Assembly (NCBI RefSeq): GCF_051401765.1
Contig: NW_027480565.1
Coordinates: 682,001 to 746,000, forward strand
Reading direction: 5' to 3'
DNA from: Calliopsis andreniformis
Taxonomy: Eukaryota; Arthropoda; Insecta; Hymenoptera; Andrenidae
DNA length: 64,000 nucleotides
In this document: positions 12,295-25,391 of the stretch, piece by piece
Layout of the letters: the number at the start of each line of letters is the position of its first letter
Position numbering within the stretch: the first letter of the stretch is position 1
Position numbers and translations under genes: made by a program
Notes under the pieces: model-generated
Database searches by the model: none
What the model was told of the DNA's origin: nothing
What the model saw: only the letters and a program-made list of their open reading frames with translations

Positions 12295-13043
12295 TAACGT
12301 TCTTGTTTCGAACCGACGACTTTCTGTTCCGGAGCGACACGAATGCTCCGTGATTCTCGATTATCTCGACACAGGTAAGACACACAGGACAACAAGTGTA
12401 TGGTTTTAGATAGCCACGAGCACCAATAATAAGGATCTACCGTTGTCCCTTCGTTCCGGCGACATTCGGTTCCGGAGCGACACGAACGGTGACTTAGAAT
12501 TTTTTCGCTCGGGCTCCGGAGCGACACGAACGGGGACTTGGAATATTTTCGCTCGGACTCCGGAGCGACACGATCGCTCCGATATGCTACGTTCTGTCGG
12601 TCCACGGGCATCAGAGAGCAAAAGAGGCTAATAGTTTTAGAGTGCCTCAACGATCAGGAATATGGATCTAACGTTCTTGTTTCGAACCGACGACTTTCTG
12701 TTCCGGAGCGACACGAATGCTCCGTGATTCTCGATTATCTCGACACAGGTAAGAGACACAGGACAACAAGTGTATTTGTTTTAGATAGCCACGAGCACCA
12801 ATAATAAGGATCTACCGTTGTCCCTTCGTTCCGGCGACATTCGGTTCCGGAGCGACACGAACGGTGACTTAGAATTTTTTCGCTCGGGCTCCGGAGCGAC
12901 ACGAACGGGGACTTAGAATATTTTCGCTCGGACTCCGGAGCGACACGATCGCTCCGATATGCTACGTTCTGTCGGTCCACGGGCATCAGAGAGCAAAAGA
13001 GGCTAATAGTTTTAGAGTGCCTCAACGATCAGGAATATGGATC

Positions 13044-13417
13044 TAACTTTCTCGTTTCGAACCGACGACTTTCGGTTCCGGAGCGACACGAACGCTCCAT
13101 GATTCTCGATTATCTGGACACAGGTAAGAGACACAGGACAACAAGTGTATGGTTTTAGAGATCCACGAGCACCAGGAATAAGGGTCTACCGTTGTCCCTT
13201 CGTTCCGTCGACATTCGGTTCCGGAGCGACACGAACGGTGACTTAGAATCTTTTCGCTCGGGCTCCGGAGCGACACGAACGGGGACTTAGCATATTTTCG
13301 CTCGGACTCCGGAGCGACACGATCGCTCCGATATGCAACGTTCTCTCGGTCCACGGGCATCAGAGAGCAAGACAGCCTAATAGTTTTAGAGTGCCTCAAC
13401 GATCAGGAATATGGATC
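13044..13417 (+). repeat. Chimeric monomer at a deletion junction
   Basis: Its 5' part carries the variants of the monomer at 4,707 (TAACTTTCTCG, ATCTGGACACAGG, AAGGGTCTACC, GACACGAACGGTGAC). Its 3' part carries those of the monomer at 5,499 (CTTAGCATATT, ATATGCAACG, GAGCAAGACAG). The switch lies between about 13,234 and 13,287, inside the 44-bp module run. The product has lost the equivalent of two monomers relative to zone 1a. Confidence 0.85.
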
Positions 13418-16256
13418 TAACGTTCTTGTTTCGAACCGACGACTTTCGGTTCCGGAGCGACACGAACACTCCATGATTCTCGATTATCTCGACACAGGTA
13501 AGAGACACAGGACAACAAGTGTATGGTTTTAGAGAGCCACGAGCACCAGGAAGAAGGATCTACCGTTGTCCCTTCGTTCCGGCGACATTCGGTTCCGGAG
13601 CGACACGAACGGTGACTTAGAATTTTTTCGCTCGGGCTCCGGAGCGACATGAACGGGGACTTAGAATTTTTTCGCTCGGGCTCCGGAGCGACACGAACGG
13701 GGACTTAGAATTTTTTCGCTCGCGCTCCGGAGGGACACGAACGGGGACTTAGAATATTTTCGCTCGGACTCCGGACCGACACGATCGCTCCGATATGCTA
13801 CGTTCTCTCGGTCCTCGGGCATCAGAGAGCAAAACAGCCTAATAGTTTTAGAGTGCCTCAACGATCAGGAATATGGATCTAACGTTCTTGTTTCGAACCG
13901 ACGGCTTTCGGTTCCGGAGCGACACGAACGCTCCATGATTCTCGATTATCTCGACACAGGTAAGAGACGGAGGACAACAAGTGTATGGTTTTAGAGAGCC
14001 ACGAGCACCAGGAAGAAGGATCTACCGTTGTCCCTTCGTTCCGGCGACATTCGGTTCCGGAGCGACACGAACGGTGACTTAGAATTTTTTCGCTCGGGCT
14101 CCGGAGCGACATGAACGGGGACTTAGAATTTTTTCGCTCGGGCTCCGGAGCGACACGAACGGGGACTTAGAATATTTTCGCTCGGACTCCGGAGCGACAC
14201 GATCGCTCCGATATGCTACGTTCTCTCGGTCCTCGGGCATCAGAGAGCAAAACAGCCTAATAGTTTTAGAGTGCCTCAACGATCAGGAATATGGATCTAA
14301 CGTTCTTGTTTCGAACCGACGACTTTCTGTTCCGGAGCGACACGAACGCTCCGTGATTCACGATTATCTCGACACAGGTAAGAGACACAGGACAACAAGT
14401 GTATGGTTTTAGAGATCCACGAGCACCAGGAATAAGGATCTACCGTTGTCACTTCGTTCCGGCGACATTCGGTGTCGGAGCGACACAAACGGTGACTTAG
14501 AATCTTTTCGCTCGCGCTCCGGAGCGACACGAACGGGGACTTAGAATTTTTTCGCTCGGGCTCCGGAGCGACACGAACGGGGACTTAGAATATTTTCGCT
14601 CGGACTCCGGAGCGACACGATCGCTCCGATATTCTACGTTCTCTCGGTCCACGGGCATCAGAGAGCAAAACAGCCTAATAGGTTTAGAGTGCCTCAATGA
14701 TAAGGAATATGGATCTAACGTTCTTGTTTCGAACCGACGACTTTCGGTTCCGGAGCGACACGAACGCTCGATGATTCTCGATTATCTCGACACAGGTAAG
14801 AGACAGAGGACAACAAGTGTATGGTTTTAGAGAGCCACGTGCACCAGGAATAAGGATCTACCGTTGCCCCTTCGTTCCGTCGACATTCGGTTCCGGAGCG
14901 ACACGAACGGGGACTTAGAATTTTTTCGCTCGGGCTCCGGAGCGACACGAACGGGGACTTAGAATATTTTCGCTCGGAATCCGGAGCGACACGATCGCTC
15001 CGATATGCTACGTTCTCTCGGTCCTCGGGCATCAGAGAGCAAAACAGCCTAATAGTTTTAGAGTGCCTCAACGATCAGGAATATGGATCTAACGTTCTTG
15101 TTTCGAACCGACGACTTTCTGTTCCGGAGCGACACGAACGCTCCGTGATTCACGATTATCTCGACACAGGTAAGAGACACAGGACAACAAGTGTATGGTT
15201 TTAGAGATCCACGAGCACCAGGAATAAGGATCTACCGTTGCCCCTTCGTTCCGTCGACATTCGGTTCCGGAGCGACACGAACGGGGACTTAGAATTTTTT
15301 CGCTCGGGCTCCGGAGCGACACGAACGGGGACTTAGAATATTTTCGCTCGGACTCCGGAGCGACACGATCGCTCCGATATTCTACGTTCTCTCGGCCCAC
15401 GGGCATCAGAGAACAAAACAGCCTAATAGTTTTAGAGTGCCTCAACGATCAGGAATATGGATCTGACGTTCTCGTTTCGAAGCGACGACTTTCTGTTCCG
15501 GAGCGACACGAACGCTCCGTGATTCACGATTATCTCGACACAGGTAAGAGACACAGGACAACAAGTGTATGGTTTTAGAGATCCACGAGCACCAGGAATA
15601 AGGATCTACCGTTGTCACTTCGTTCCGGCGACATTCGGTTTCGGAGCGACACAAACGGTGACTTAGAATCTTTTCGCTCGGGCTCCGGAGCGACACGAAC
15701 GGGGACTTAGCATATTTTCGCTCGGACTCCGTAGCGACACGATCGCTCCGATATGCAACGTTCTCTCGGTCCACGGGCATCAGAGAGCAAGACAGCCTAA
15801 TAGTTTTAGAGTGCCTCAACGATCAGGAATATGGATCTAACGTTCTTGTTTCGAACCGACGACTTTCGGTTCCGGAGCGACACGAACACTCCATGATTCT
15901 CGATTATCTCGACACAGGTAAGAGACACAGGACAACAAGTGTATGGTTTTAGAGAGCCACGAGCACCAGGAAGAAGGATCTACCGTTGTCCCTTCGTTCC
16001 GGCGACATTCGGTTCTGGAGCGACACGAACGGTGACTTAGAATTTTTTCGCTCGGGCTCCGGAGCGACACGAACGGGGACTTAGAATTTTTTCGCTCGGG
16101 CTCCGGAGGGACACGAACGGGGACTTAGAATATTTTCAGCTCGGACTCCGGAGCGACACGATCGCTCCGGTATGCTACGTTCTCTCGGTCCACGGGCATC
16201 AGAGAGCAAAACAGCCTAATAGTTTTAGAGTGCCTCAACGATCAGGAATATGGATC

Positions 16257-19200
16257 TAACTTTCTCGTTTCGAACCGACGACTTTCGGTTCCGGAGCGAC
16301 ACGAACGCTCCATGATTCTCGATTATCTCGACACAGGTAAGAGACAGAGGACAACAAGTGTATGGTTTTAGAGAGCCACGAGCACCAGGAATAAGGATCT
16401 ACCGTTGCCCCTTCGTTCCGTCGACATTCGGTTCCGGAGCGACACGAACGGGGACTTAGAATTTTTTCGCTCGGGCTCCGGAGCGACACGAACGGGGACT
16501 TAGAATATTTTCGCTCGGACTCCGGAGCGACACGATCGCTCCGATATTCTACGTTCTCTCGGCCCACGGGCATCAGAGAACAAAACAGCCTAATAGTTTT
16601 AGAGTGCCTCAACGATCAGGAATATGGATCTGACGTTCTCGTTTCGAAGCGACGACTTTCGGTTCCGGAGCGACACGAACGCTCCATGATTCTCGATTAT
16701 CTCGACACAGGTAAGAGACAGAGGACAACAAGTGTATGGTTTTAGATAGCCACGAGCACCAGGAATAAGGATCTACCGTTGTCCCTTCGTTCCGGCGACA
16801 TTCGGTTCCGGAGCGACACAAACGGTGACTTAGAATCTTTTCGCTCGGGCTCCGGAGCGACACGAACGGGGACTTAGAATTTTTTCGCTCGGGATCCGGA
16901 GCGACACGAACGGGGACTTAGAATATTTTCGCTCGGACTCCGGAGTGACACGATCGCTCCGATATTCTACGTTCTCTCGGTCCACGGGCATCAGAGAGCA
17001 AAACAGCCTAATAGGTTTAGAGTGCCTCAACGATAAGGAATATGGATCTAACGTTCTTGTTTCGAACCGACGACTTTCGGTTCCGGAGCGACACGAACGC
17101 TCCATGATTCTCGATTATCTCAACACAGGTAAGAGACAGAGGACAACAAGAGTATGGTTTTAGAGAGCCACGTGCACCAGGAATAAGGATCTACCGTTGC
17201 CCCTTCGTTCCGTCGACATTCGGTTCCGGAGCGACACGAACGGGGACTTAGAATTTTTTCGCTCGGGCTCCGGAGCGACACGAACGGGGACTTAGAATAT
17301 TTTCGCTCGGACTCCGGAGCGACACGATCGCTCCGATATGCTACGTTCTCTCGGTCCTCGGGCATCAGAGAGCAAAACAGCCTAATAGTTTTAGAGTGCC
17401 TCAACGATCAGGAATATGGATCTAACGTTCTTGTTTCGAACCGACGACTTTCGGTTCCGGAGCGACACGAACACTCCATGATTCTCGATTATCTCGACAC
17501 AGGTAAGAGACACAGGACAACAAGTGTATGGATTTAGAGAGCCACGAGCACCAGGAAGAAGGATCTACCGTTGTCCCTTCGTTCCGGCGACATTCGGTTC
17601 CGGAGCGACACGAACGGTGACTTAGAATTTTTTCGCTCGGGCTCCGGAGCGACATGAACGGGGACTTAGAATTTTTTCGCTCGGGCTCCGGAGCGACACG
17701 AACGGGGACTTAGAATTTTTTCGCTCGCGCTCCGGAGGGACACGAACGGGGACTTAGAATATTTTCGCTCGGACTCCGGACCGACACGATCGCTCCGATA
17801 TGCTACGTTCTCTCGGTCCTCAGGCATCAGAGAGCAAAACAGCCTAATAGTTTTAGAGTGCCTCAACGATCAGGAATATGGATCTAACGTTCTTGTTTCG
17901 AACCGACGGCTTTCGGTTCCGGAGCGACACGAACGCTCCATGATTCTCGATTATCTCGACACAGGTAAGAGACGGAGGACAACAAGTGTATGGTTTTAGA
18001 GAGCCACGAGCACCAGGAATAAGGATCTACCGTTGTCCCTTCGTTCCGGCGACATTCGGTTCCGGAGCGACACAAACGGTGACTTAGAATCTTTTCGATC
18101 GGGCCCCGGAGCGACACGAACGGGGACTTAGAATTTTTTCGCTCGCGCTCCGGAGGGACACGAACGGGGACTTAGAATATTTTCAGCTCGGACTCCGGAG
18201 CGACACGATCGCTCCGGTATGCTACGTTCTCTCGGTCCACGGGCATCAGAGAGCAAAACAGCCTAATAGTTTTAGAGTGCCTCAACGATCAGGAATATGG
18301 ATCTAACTTTCTCGTTTCGAACCGACGACTTTCGGTTCCGGAGCGACACGAACGCTCCATGATTCTCGATTATCTCGACACAGGTAAGAGACAGAGGACA
18401 ACAAGTGTATGGTTTTAGAGAGCCACGAGCACCAGGAATAAGGATCTACCGTTGCCCCTTCGTTCCGTCGACATTCGGTTCCGGAGCGACACGAACGGGG
18501 ACTTAGAATATTTTCGCTCGGACTCCGGAGCGACACGATCGCTCCGATATTCTACGCTCTCTCGGCCCACGGGCATCAGAGAACAAAACAGCCTAATAGT
18601 TTTAGAGTGCCTCAACGATCAGGAATATGGATCTGACGTTCTCGTTTCGAAGCGACGACTTTCGGTTCCGGAGCGACACGAACGCTCCATGATTCTCGAT
18701 TATCTCGACACAGGTAAGAGACAGAGGACAACAAGTGTATGGTTTTAGATAGCCACGAGCACCAGGAATAAGGATCTACCGTTGTCCCTTCGTTCCGGCG
18801 ACATTCGGTTCCGGAGCGACACAAACGGTGACTTAGAATCTTTTCGCTCGGGCTCCGGAGCGACACGAACGGGGACTTAGAATTTTTTCGCTCGGGATCC
18901 GGAGCGACACGAACGGGGACTTAGAATATTTTCGCTCGGACTCCGGAGTGACACGATCGCTCCGATATTCTACGTTCTCTCGGTCCACGGGCATCAGAGA
19001 GCAAAACAGCCTAATAGGTTTAGAGTGCCTCAACGATAAGGAATATGGATCTAACGTTCTTGTTTCGAACCGACGACTTTCGGTTCCGGAGCGACACGAA
19101 CGCTCCATGATTCTCGATTATCTCAACACAGGTAAGAGACAGAGGACAACAAGAGTATGGTTTTAGAGAGCCACGTGCACCAGGAATAAGGATCTACCGT

Positions 19201-20218
19201 TGCCCCTTCGTTCCGTCGACATTCGGTTCCGGAGCGACACGAACGGGGACTTAGAATTTTTTCGCTCGGGCTCCGGAGCGACACGAACGGGGACTTAGAA
19301 TATTTTCGCTCGGACTCCGGAGCGACACGATCGCTCCGATATGCTACGTTCTCTCGGTCCTCGGGCATCAGAGAGCAAAACAGCCTAATAGTTTTAGAGT
19401 GCCTCAACGATCAGGAATATGGATCTAACGTTCTTGTTTCGAACCGACGACTTTCTGTTCCGGAGCGACACGAACGCTCCGTGATTCACGATTATCTCGA
19501 CACAGGTAAGAGACACAGGACAACAAGTGTATGGTTTTAGAGATCCACGAGCACCAGGAATAAGGATCTACCGTTGTCACTTCGTTCCGGCGACATTCGG
19601 TTTCGGAGCGACACAAACGGTGACTTAGAATCTTTTCGCTCGGGCTCCGGAGCGACACGAACGGGGACTTAGCATATTTTCGCTCGGACTCCGGAGCGAC
19701 ACGATCGCTCCGATATGCAACGTTCTCTCGGTCCACGGGCATCAGAGAGCAAGACAGCCTAATAGTTTTAGAGTGCCTCAACGATCAGGAATATGGATCT
19801 AACGTTCTTGTTTCGAACCGACGACTTTCGGTTCCGGAGCGACACGAACGCTCCATGATTCTCGATTATCTCGACACAGGTAAGAGACACACGACAACAA
19901 GTGTATGGTTTTAGAGAGCCACGAGCACCAGGAATAAGGATCTACCGTTGTCCCTTCGTTCCGGCGACATTCGGTTCCGGAGCGACACAAACGGTGACTT
20001 AGAATCTTTTCGCTCGGGCCCCGGAGCGACACGAACGGGGACTTAGAATTTTTTCGCTCGCGCTCCGGAGGGACACGAACGGGGACTTAGAATATTTTCA
20101 GCTCGGACTCCGGAGCGACACGATCGCTCCGGTATGCTACGTTCTCTCGGTCCACGGGCATCAGAGAGCAAAACAGCCTAATAGTTTTAGAGTGCCTCAA
20201 CGATCAGGAATATGGATC
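16257..20218 (+). repeat. Zone 2, HOR copy 1 (10 monomers, 3,962 bp)
   Basis: Monomer starts: 16257, 16631, 17049, 17423, 17885, 18304, 18634, 19052, 19426, 19800. Lengths: 374-418-374-462-419 then 330-418-374-374-419. Diagnostic types are A (TAACTTTCTCG), B (TGACGTTCTCGTTTCGAAGCG), C (preceded by CGATAAGG, with CTCAACACAGG and AGAGTATGG), D (two different forms) and E (with TTTTCAGCTCGG). The unit is thus a dimer of related pentamers. Confidence 0.9.
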
Positions 20219-23200
20219 TAACTTTCTCGTTTCGAACCGACGACTTTCGGTTCCGGAGCGACACGAACGCTCCATGATTCTCGATTATCTCGACACAGGT
20301 AAGAGACAGAGGACAACAAGTGTATGGTTTTAGAGAGCCACGAGCACCAGGAATAAGGATCTACCGTTGCCCCTTCGTTCCGTCGACATTCGGTTCCGGA
20401 GCGACACGAACGGGGACTTAGAATTTTTTCGCTCGGGCTCCGGAGCGACACGAACGGGGACTTAGAATATTTTCGCTCGGACTCCGGAGCGACACGATCG
20501 CTCCGATATTCTACGTTCTCTCGGCCCACGGGCATCAGAGAACAAAACAGCCTAATAGTTTTAGAGTGCCTCAACGATCAGGAATATGGATCTGACGTTC
20601 TCGTTTCGAAGCGACGACTTTCGGTTCCGGAGCGACACGAACGCTCCATGATTCTCGATTATCTCGACACAGGTAAGAGACAGAGGACAACAAGTGTATG
20701 GTTTTAGATAGCCACGAGCACCAGGAATAAGGATCTACCGTTGTCCCTTCGTTCCGGCGACATTCGGTTCCGGAGCGACACAAACGGTGACTTAGAATCT
20801 TTTCGCTCGGGCTCCGGAGCGACACGAACGGGGACTTAGAATTTTTTCGCTCGGGATCCGGAGCGACACGAACGGGGACTTAGAATATTTTCGCTCGGAC
20901 TCCGGAGTGACACGATCGCTCCGATATTCTACGTTCTCTCGGTCCACGGGCATCAGAGAGCAAAACAGCCTAATAGGTTTAGAGTGCCTCAACGATAAGG
21001 AATATGGATCTAACGTTCTTGTTTCGAACCGACGACTTTCGGTTCCGGAGCGACACGAACGCTCCATGATTCTCGATTATCTCAACACAGGTAAGAGACA
21101 GAGGACAACAAGAGTATGGTTTTAGAGAGCCACGTGCACCAGGAATAAGGATCTACCGTTGCCCCTTCGTTCCGTCGACATTCGGTTCCGGAGCGACACG
21201 AACGGGGACTTAGAATTTTTTCGCTCGGGCTCCGGAGCGACACGAACGGGGACTTAGAATATTTTCGCTCGGACTCCGGAGCGACACGATCGCTCCGATA
21301 TGCTACGTTCTCTCGGTCCTCGGGCATCAGAGAGCAAAACAGCCTAATAGTTTTAGAGTGCCTCAACGATCAGGAATATGGATCTAACGTTCTTGTTTCG
21401 AACCGACGACTTTCGGTTCCGGAGCGACACGAACACTCCATGATTCTCGATTATCTCGACACAGGTAAGAGACACAGGACAACAAGTGTATGGATTTAGA
21501 GAGCCACGAGCACCAGGAAGAAGGATCTACCGTTGTCCCTTCGTTCCGGCGACATTCGGTTCCGGAGCGACACGAACGGTGACTTAGAATTTTTTCGCTC
21601 GGGCTCCGGAGCGACATGAACGGGGACTTAGAATTTTTTCGCTCGGGCTCCGGAGCGACACGAACGGGGACTTAGAATTTTTTCGCTCGCGCTCCGGAGG
21701 GACACGAACGGGGACTTAGAATATTTTCGCTCGGACTCCGGACCGACACGATCGCTCCGATATGCTACGTTCTCTCGGTCCTCGGGCATCAGAGAGCAAA
21801 ACAGCCTAATAGTTTTAGAGTGCCTCAACGATCAGGAATATGGATCTAACGTTCTTGTTTCGAACCGACGGCTTTCGGTTCCGGAGCGACACGAACGCTC
21901 CATGATTCTCGATTATCTCGACACAGGTAAGAGACGGAGGACAACAAGTGTATGGTTTTAGAGAGCCACGAGCACCAGGAATAAGGATCTACCGTTGTCC
22001 CTTCGTTCCGGCGACATTCGGTTCCGGAGCGACACAAACGGTGACTTAGAATCTTTTCGATCGGGCCCCGGAGCGACACGAACGGGGACTTAGAATTTTT
22101 TCGCTCGCGCTCCGGAGGGACACGAACGGGGACTTAGAATATTTTCAGCTCGGACTCCGGAGCGACACGATCGCTCCGGTATGCTACGTTCTCTCGGTCC
22201 ACGGGCATCAGAGAGCAAAACAGCCTAATAGTTTTAGAGTGCCTCAACGATCAGGAATATGGATCTAACTTTCTCGTTTCGAACCGACGACTTTCGGTTC
22301 CGGAGCGACACGAACGCTCCATGATTCTCGATTATCTCGACACAGGTAAGAGACAGAGGACAACAAGTGTATGGTTTTAGAGAGCCACGAGCACCAGGAA
22401 TAAGGATCTACCGTTGCCCCTTCGTTCCGTCGACATTCGGTTCCGGAGCGACACGAACGGGGACTTAGAATATTTTCGCTCGGACTCCGGAGCGACACGA
22501 TCGCTCCGATATTCTACGCTCTCTCGGCCCACGGGCATCAGAGAACAAAACAGCCTAATAGTTTTAGAGTGCCTCAACGATCAGGAATATGGATCTGACG
22601 TTCTCGTTTCGAAGCGACGACTTTCGGTTCCGGAGCGACACGAACGCTCCATGATTCTCGATTATCTCGACACAGGTAAGAGACAGAGGACAACAAGTGT
22701 ATGGTTTTAGATAGCCACGAGCACCAGGAATAAGGATCTACCGTTGTCCCTTCGTTCCGGCGACATTCGGTTCCGGAGCGACACAAACGGTGACTTAGAA
22801 TCTTTTCGCTCGGGCTCCGGAGCGACACGAACGGGGACTTAGAATTTTTTCGCTCGGGATCCGGAGCGACACGAACGGGGACTTAGAATATTTTCGCTCG
22901 GACTCCGGAGTGACACGATCGCTCCGATATTCTACGTTCTCTCGGTCCACGGGCATCAGAGAGCAAAACAGCCTAATAGGTTTAGAGTGCCTCAACGATA
23001 AGGAATATGGATCTAACGTTCTTGTTTCGAACCGACGACTTTCGGTTCCGGAGCGACACGAACGCTCAATGATTCTCGATTATCTCAACACAGGTAAGAG
23101 ACAGAGGACAACAAGAGTATGGTTTTAGAGAGCCACGTGCACCAGGAATAAGGATCTACCGTTGCCCCTTCGTTCCGTCGACATTCGGTTCCGGAGCGAC

Positions 23201-23806
23201 ACGAACGGGGACTTAGAATTTTTTCGCTCGGGCTCCGGAGCGACACGAACGGGGACTTAGAATATTTTCGCTCGGACTCCGGAGCGACACGATCGCTCCG
23301 ATATGCAACGTTCTCTCGGTCCACGGGCATCAGAGAGCAAGACAGCCTAATAGTTTTAGAGTGCCTCAACGATCAGGAATATGGATCTAACGTTCTTGTT
23401 TCGAACCGACGACTTTCGGTTCCGGAGCGACACGAACGCTCCATGATTCTCGATTATCTCGACACAGGTAAGAGACACACGACAACAAGTGTATGGTTTT
23501 AGAGAGCCACGAGCACCAGGAATAAGGATCTACCGTTGTCCCTTCGTTCCGGCGACATTCGGTTCCGGAGCGACACAAACGGTGACTTAGAATCTTTTCG
23601 CTCGGGCCCCGGAGCGACACGAACGGGGACTTAGAATTTTTTCGCTCGCGCTCCGGAGGGACACGAACGGGGACTTAGAATATTTTCAGCTCGGACTCCG
23701 GAGCGACACGATCGCTCCGGTATGCTACGTTCTCTCGGTCCACGGGCATCAGAGAGCAAAACAGCCTAATAGTTTTAGAGTGCCTCAACGATCAGGAATA
23801 TGGATC
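20219..23806 (+). repeat. Zone 2, HOR copy 2 (9 monomers, 3,588 bp)
   Basis: Monomer starts: 20219, 20593, 21011, 21385, 21847, 22266, 22596, 23014, 23388. Lengths: 374-418-374-462-419 then 330-418-374-419. The order repeats copy 1 with one 374-bp monomer missing. The monomer at 23,014 begins as type C (CTCAACACAGG, AGAGTATGG) and ends as type D of copy 1 (ATATGCAACG, GAGCAAGACAG), so a C/D crossover explains the loss. Confidence 0.9.
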
Positions 23807-25391
23807 TAACTTTCTCGTTTCGAACCGACGACTTTCGGTTCCGGAGCGACACGAACGCTCCATGATTCTCGATTATCTCGACACAGGTAAGAGACAGAGG
23901 ACAACAAGTGTATGGTTTTAGAGAGCCACGAGCACCAGGAATAAGGATCTACCGTTGCCCCTTCGTTCCGTCGACATTCGGTTCCGGAGCGACACGAACG
24001 GGGACTTAGAATTTTTTCGCTCGGGCTCCGGAGCGACACGAACGGGGACTTAGAATATTTTCGCTCGGACTCCGGAGCGACACGATCGCTCCGATATTCT
24101 ACGCTCTCTCGGCCCACGGGCATCAGAGAACAAAACAGCCTAATAGTTTTAGAGTGCCTCAACGATCAGGAATATGGATCTGACGTTCTCGTTTCGAAGC
24201 GACGACTTTCGGTTCCGGAGCGACACGAACGCTCCATGATTCTCGATTATCTCGACACAGGTAAGAGACAGAGGACAACAAGTGTATGGTTTTAGATAAC
24301 CACGAGCACCAGGAATAAGGATCTACCGTTGTCCCTTCGTTCCGGCGACATTCGGTTCCGGAGCGACACAAACGGTGACTTAGAATCTTTTCGCTCGGGC
24401 TCCGGAGCGACACGAACGGGGACTTAGAATTTTTTCGCTCGGGATCCGGAGCGACACGAACGGGGACTTAGAATATTTTCGCTCGGACTCCGGAGTGACA
24501 CGATCGCTCCGATATTCTACGTTCTCTCGGTCCACGGGCATCAGAGAGCAAAACAGCCTAATAGGTTTAGAGTGCCTCAACGATAAGGAATATGGATCTA
24601 ACGTTCTTGTTTCGAACCGACGACTTTCGGTTCCGGAGCGACACGAACGCTCCATGATTCTCGATTATCTCAACACAGGTAAGAGACAGAGGACAACAAG
24701 AGTATGGTTTTAGAGAGCCACGTGCACCAGGAATAAGGATCTACCGTTGCCCCTTCGTTCCGTCGACATTCGGTTCCGGAGCGACACGAACGGGGACTTA
24801 GAATTTTTTCGCTCGGGCTCCGGAGCGACACGAACGGGGACTTAGCATATTTTCGCTCGGACTCCGGAGCGACACGATCGCTCCGATATGCAACGTTCTC
24901 TCGGTCCACGGGCATCAGAGAGCAAGACAGCCTAATAGTTTTAGAGTGCCTCAACGATCAGGAATATGGATCTAACGTTCTTGTTTCGAACCGACGACTT
25001 TCGGTTCCGGAGCGACACGAACACTCCATGATTCTCGATTATCTCGACACAGGTAAGAGACACACGACAACAAGTGTATGGTTTTAGAGAGCCACGAGCA
25101 CCAGGAAGAAGGATCTACCGTTGTCCCTTCGTTCCGGCGACATTCGGTTCTGGAGCGACACGAACGGTGACTTAGAATTTTTTCGCTCGGGCTCCGGAGC
25201 GACACGAACGGGGACTTAGAATTTTTTCGCTCGGGCTCCGGAGGGACACGAACGGGGACTTAGAATATTTTCAGCTCGGACTCCGGAGCGACACGATCGC
25301 TCCGGTATGCTACGTTCTCTCGGTCCACGGGCATCAGAGAGCAAAACAGCCTAATAGTTTTAGAGTGCCTCAACGATCAGGAATATGGATC
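23807..25391 (+). repeat. Zone 2, HOR copy 3, internally deleted (4 monomers, 1,585 bp)
   Basis: Monomer starts: 23807, 24181, 24599, 24973. Lengths: 374-418-374-419. The monomer at 24,599 is another C/D fusion, but its D-type sequence begins earlier (CTTAGCATATT) than in the fusion at 23,014, so it reflects a different crossover. The last monomer has GGTTCTGGAGCG and GGAAGAAGG, as at 7,919 and 15,838. Confidence 0.87.

Larger units (their letters stand above)
8712..16256 (+). repeat. Zone 1b: second, shorter copy of the 8.3-kb block
   Basis: Monomer starts: 8712, 9086, 9460, 9875, 10249, 10667, 11041, 11415, 11789, 12295, 12669, 13044, 13418, 13880, 14298, 14716, 15090, 15464, 15838. The first twelve match zone 1a at an offset of 8,337 bp, including the rare 415, 506 and 375-bp units. 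From 13,418 to about 14,520 the matching offset is 7,545, so two monomers (792 bp) present in zone 1a are missing. The monomer at 15,838 matches the one at 7,919 at an offset of 7,919. Confidence 0.9.
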
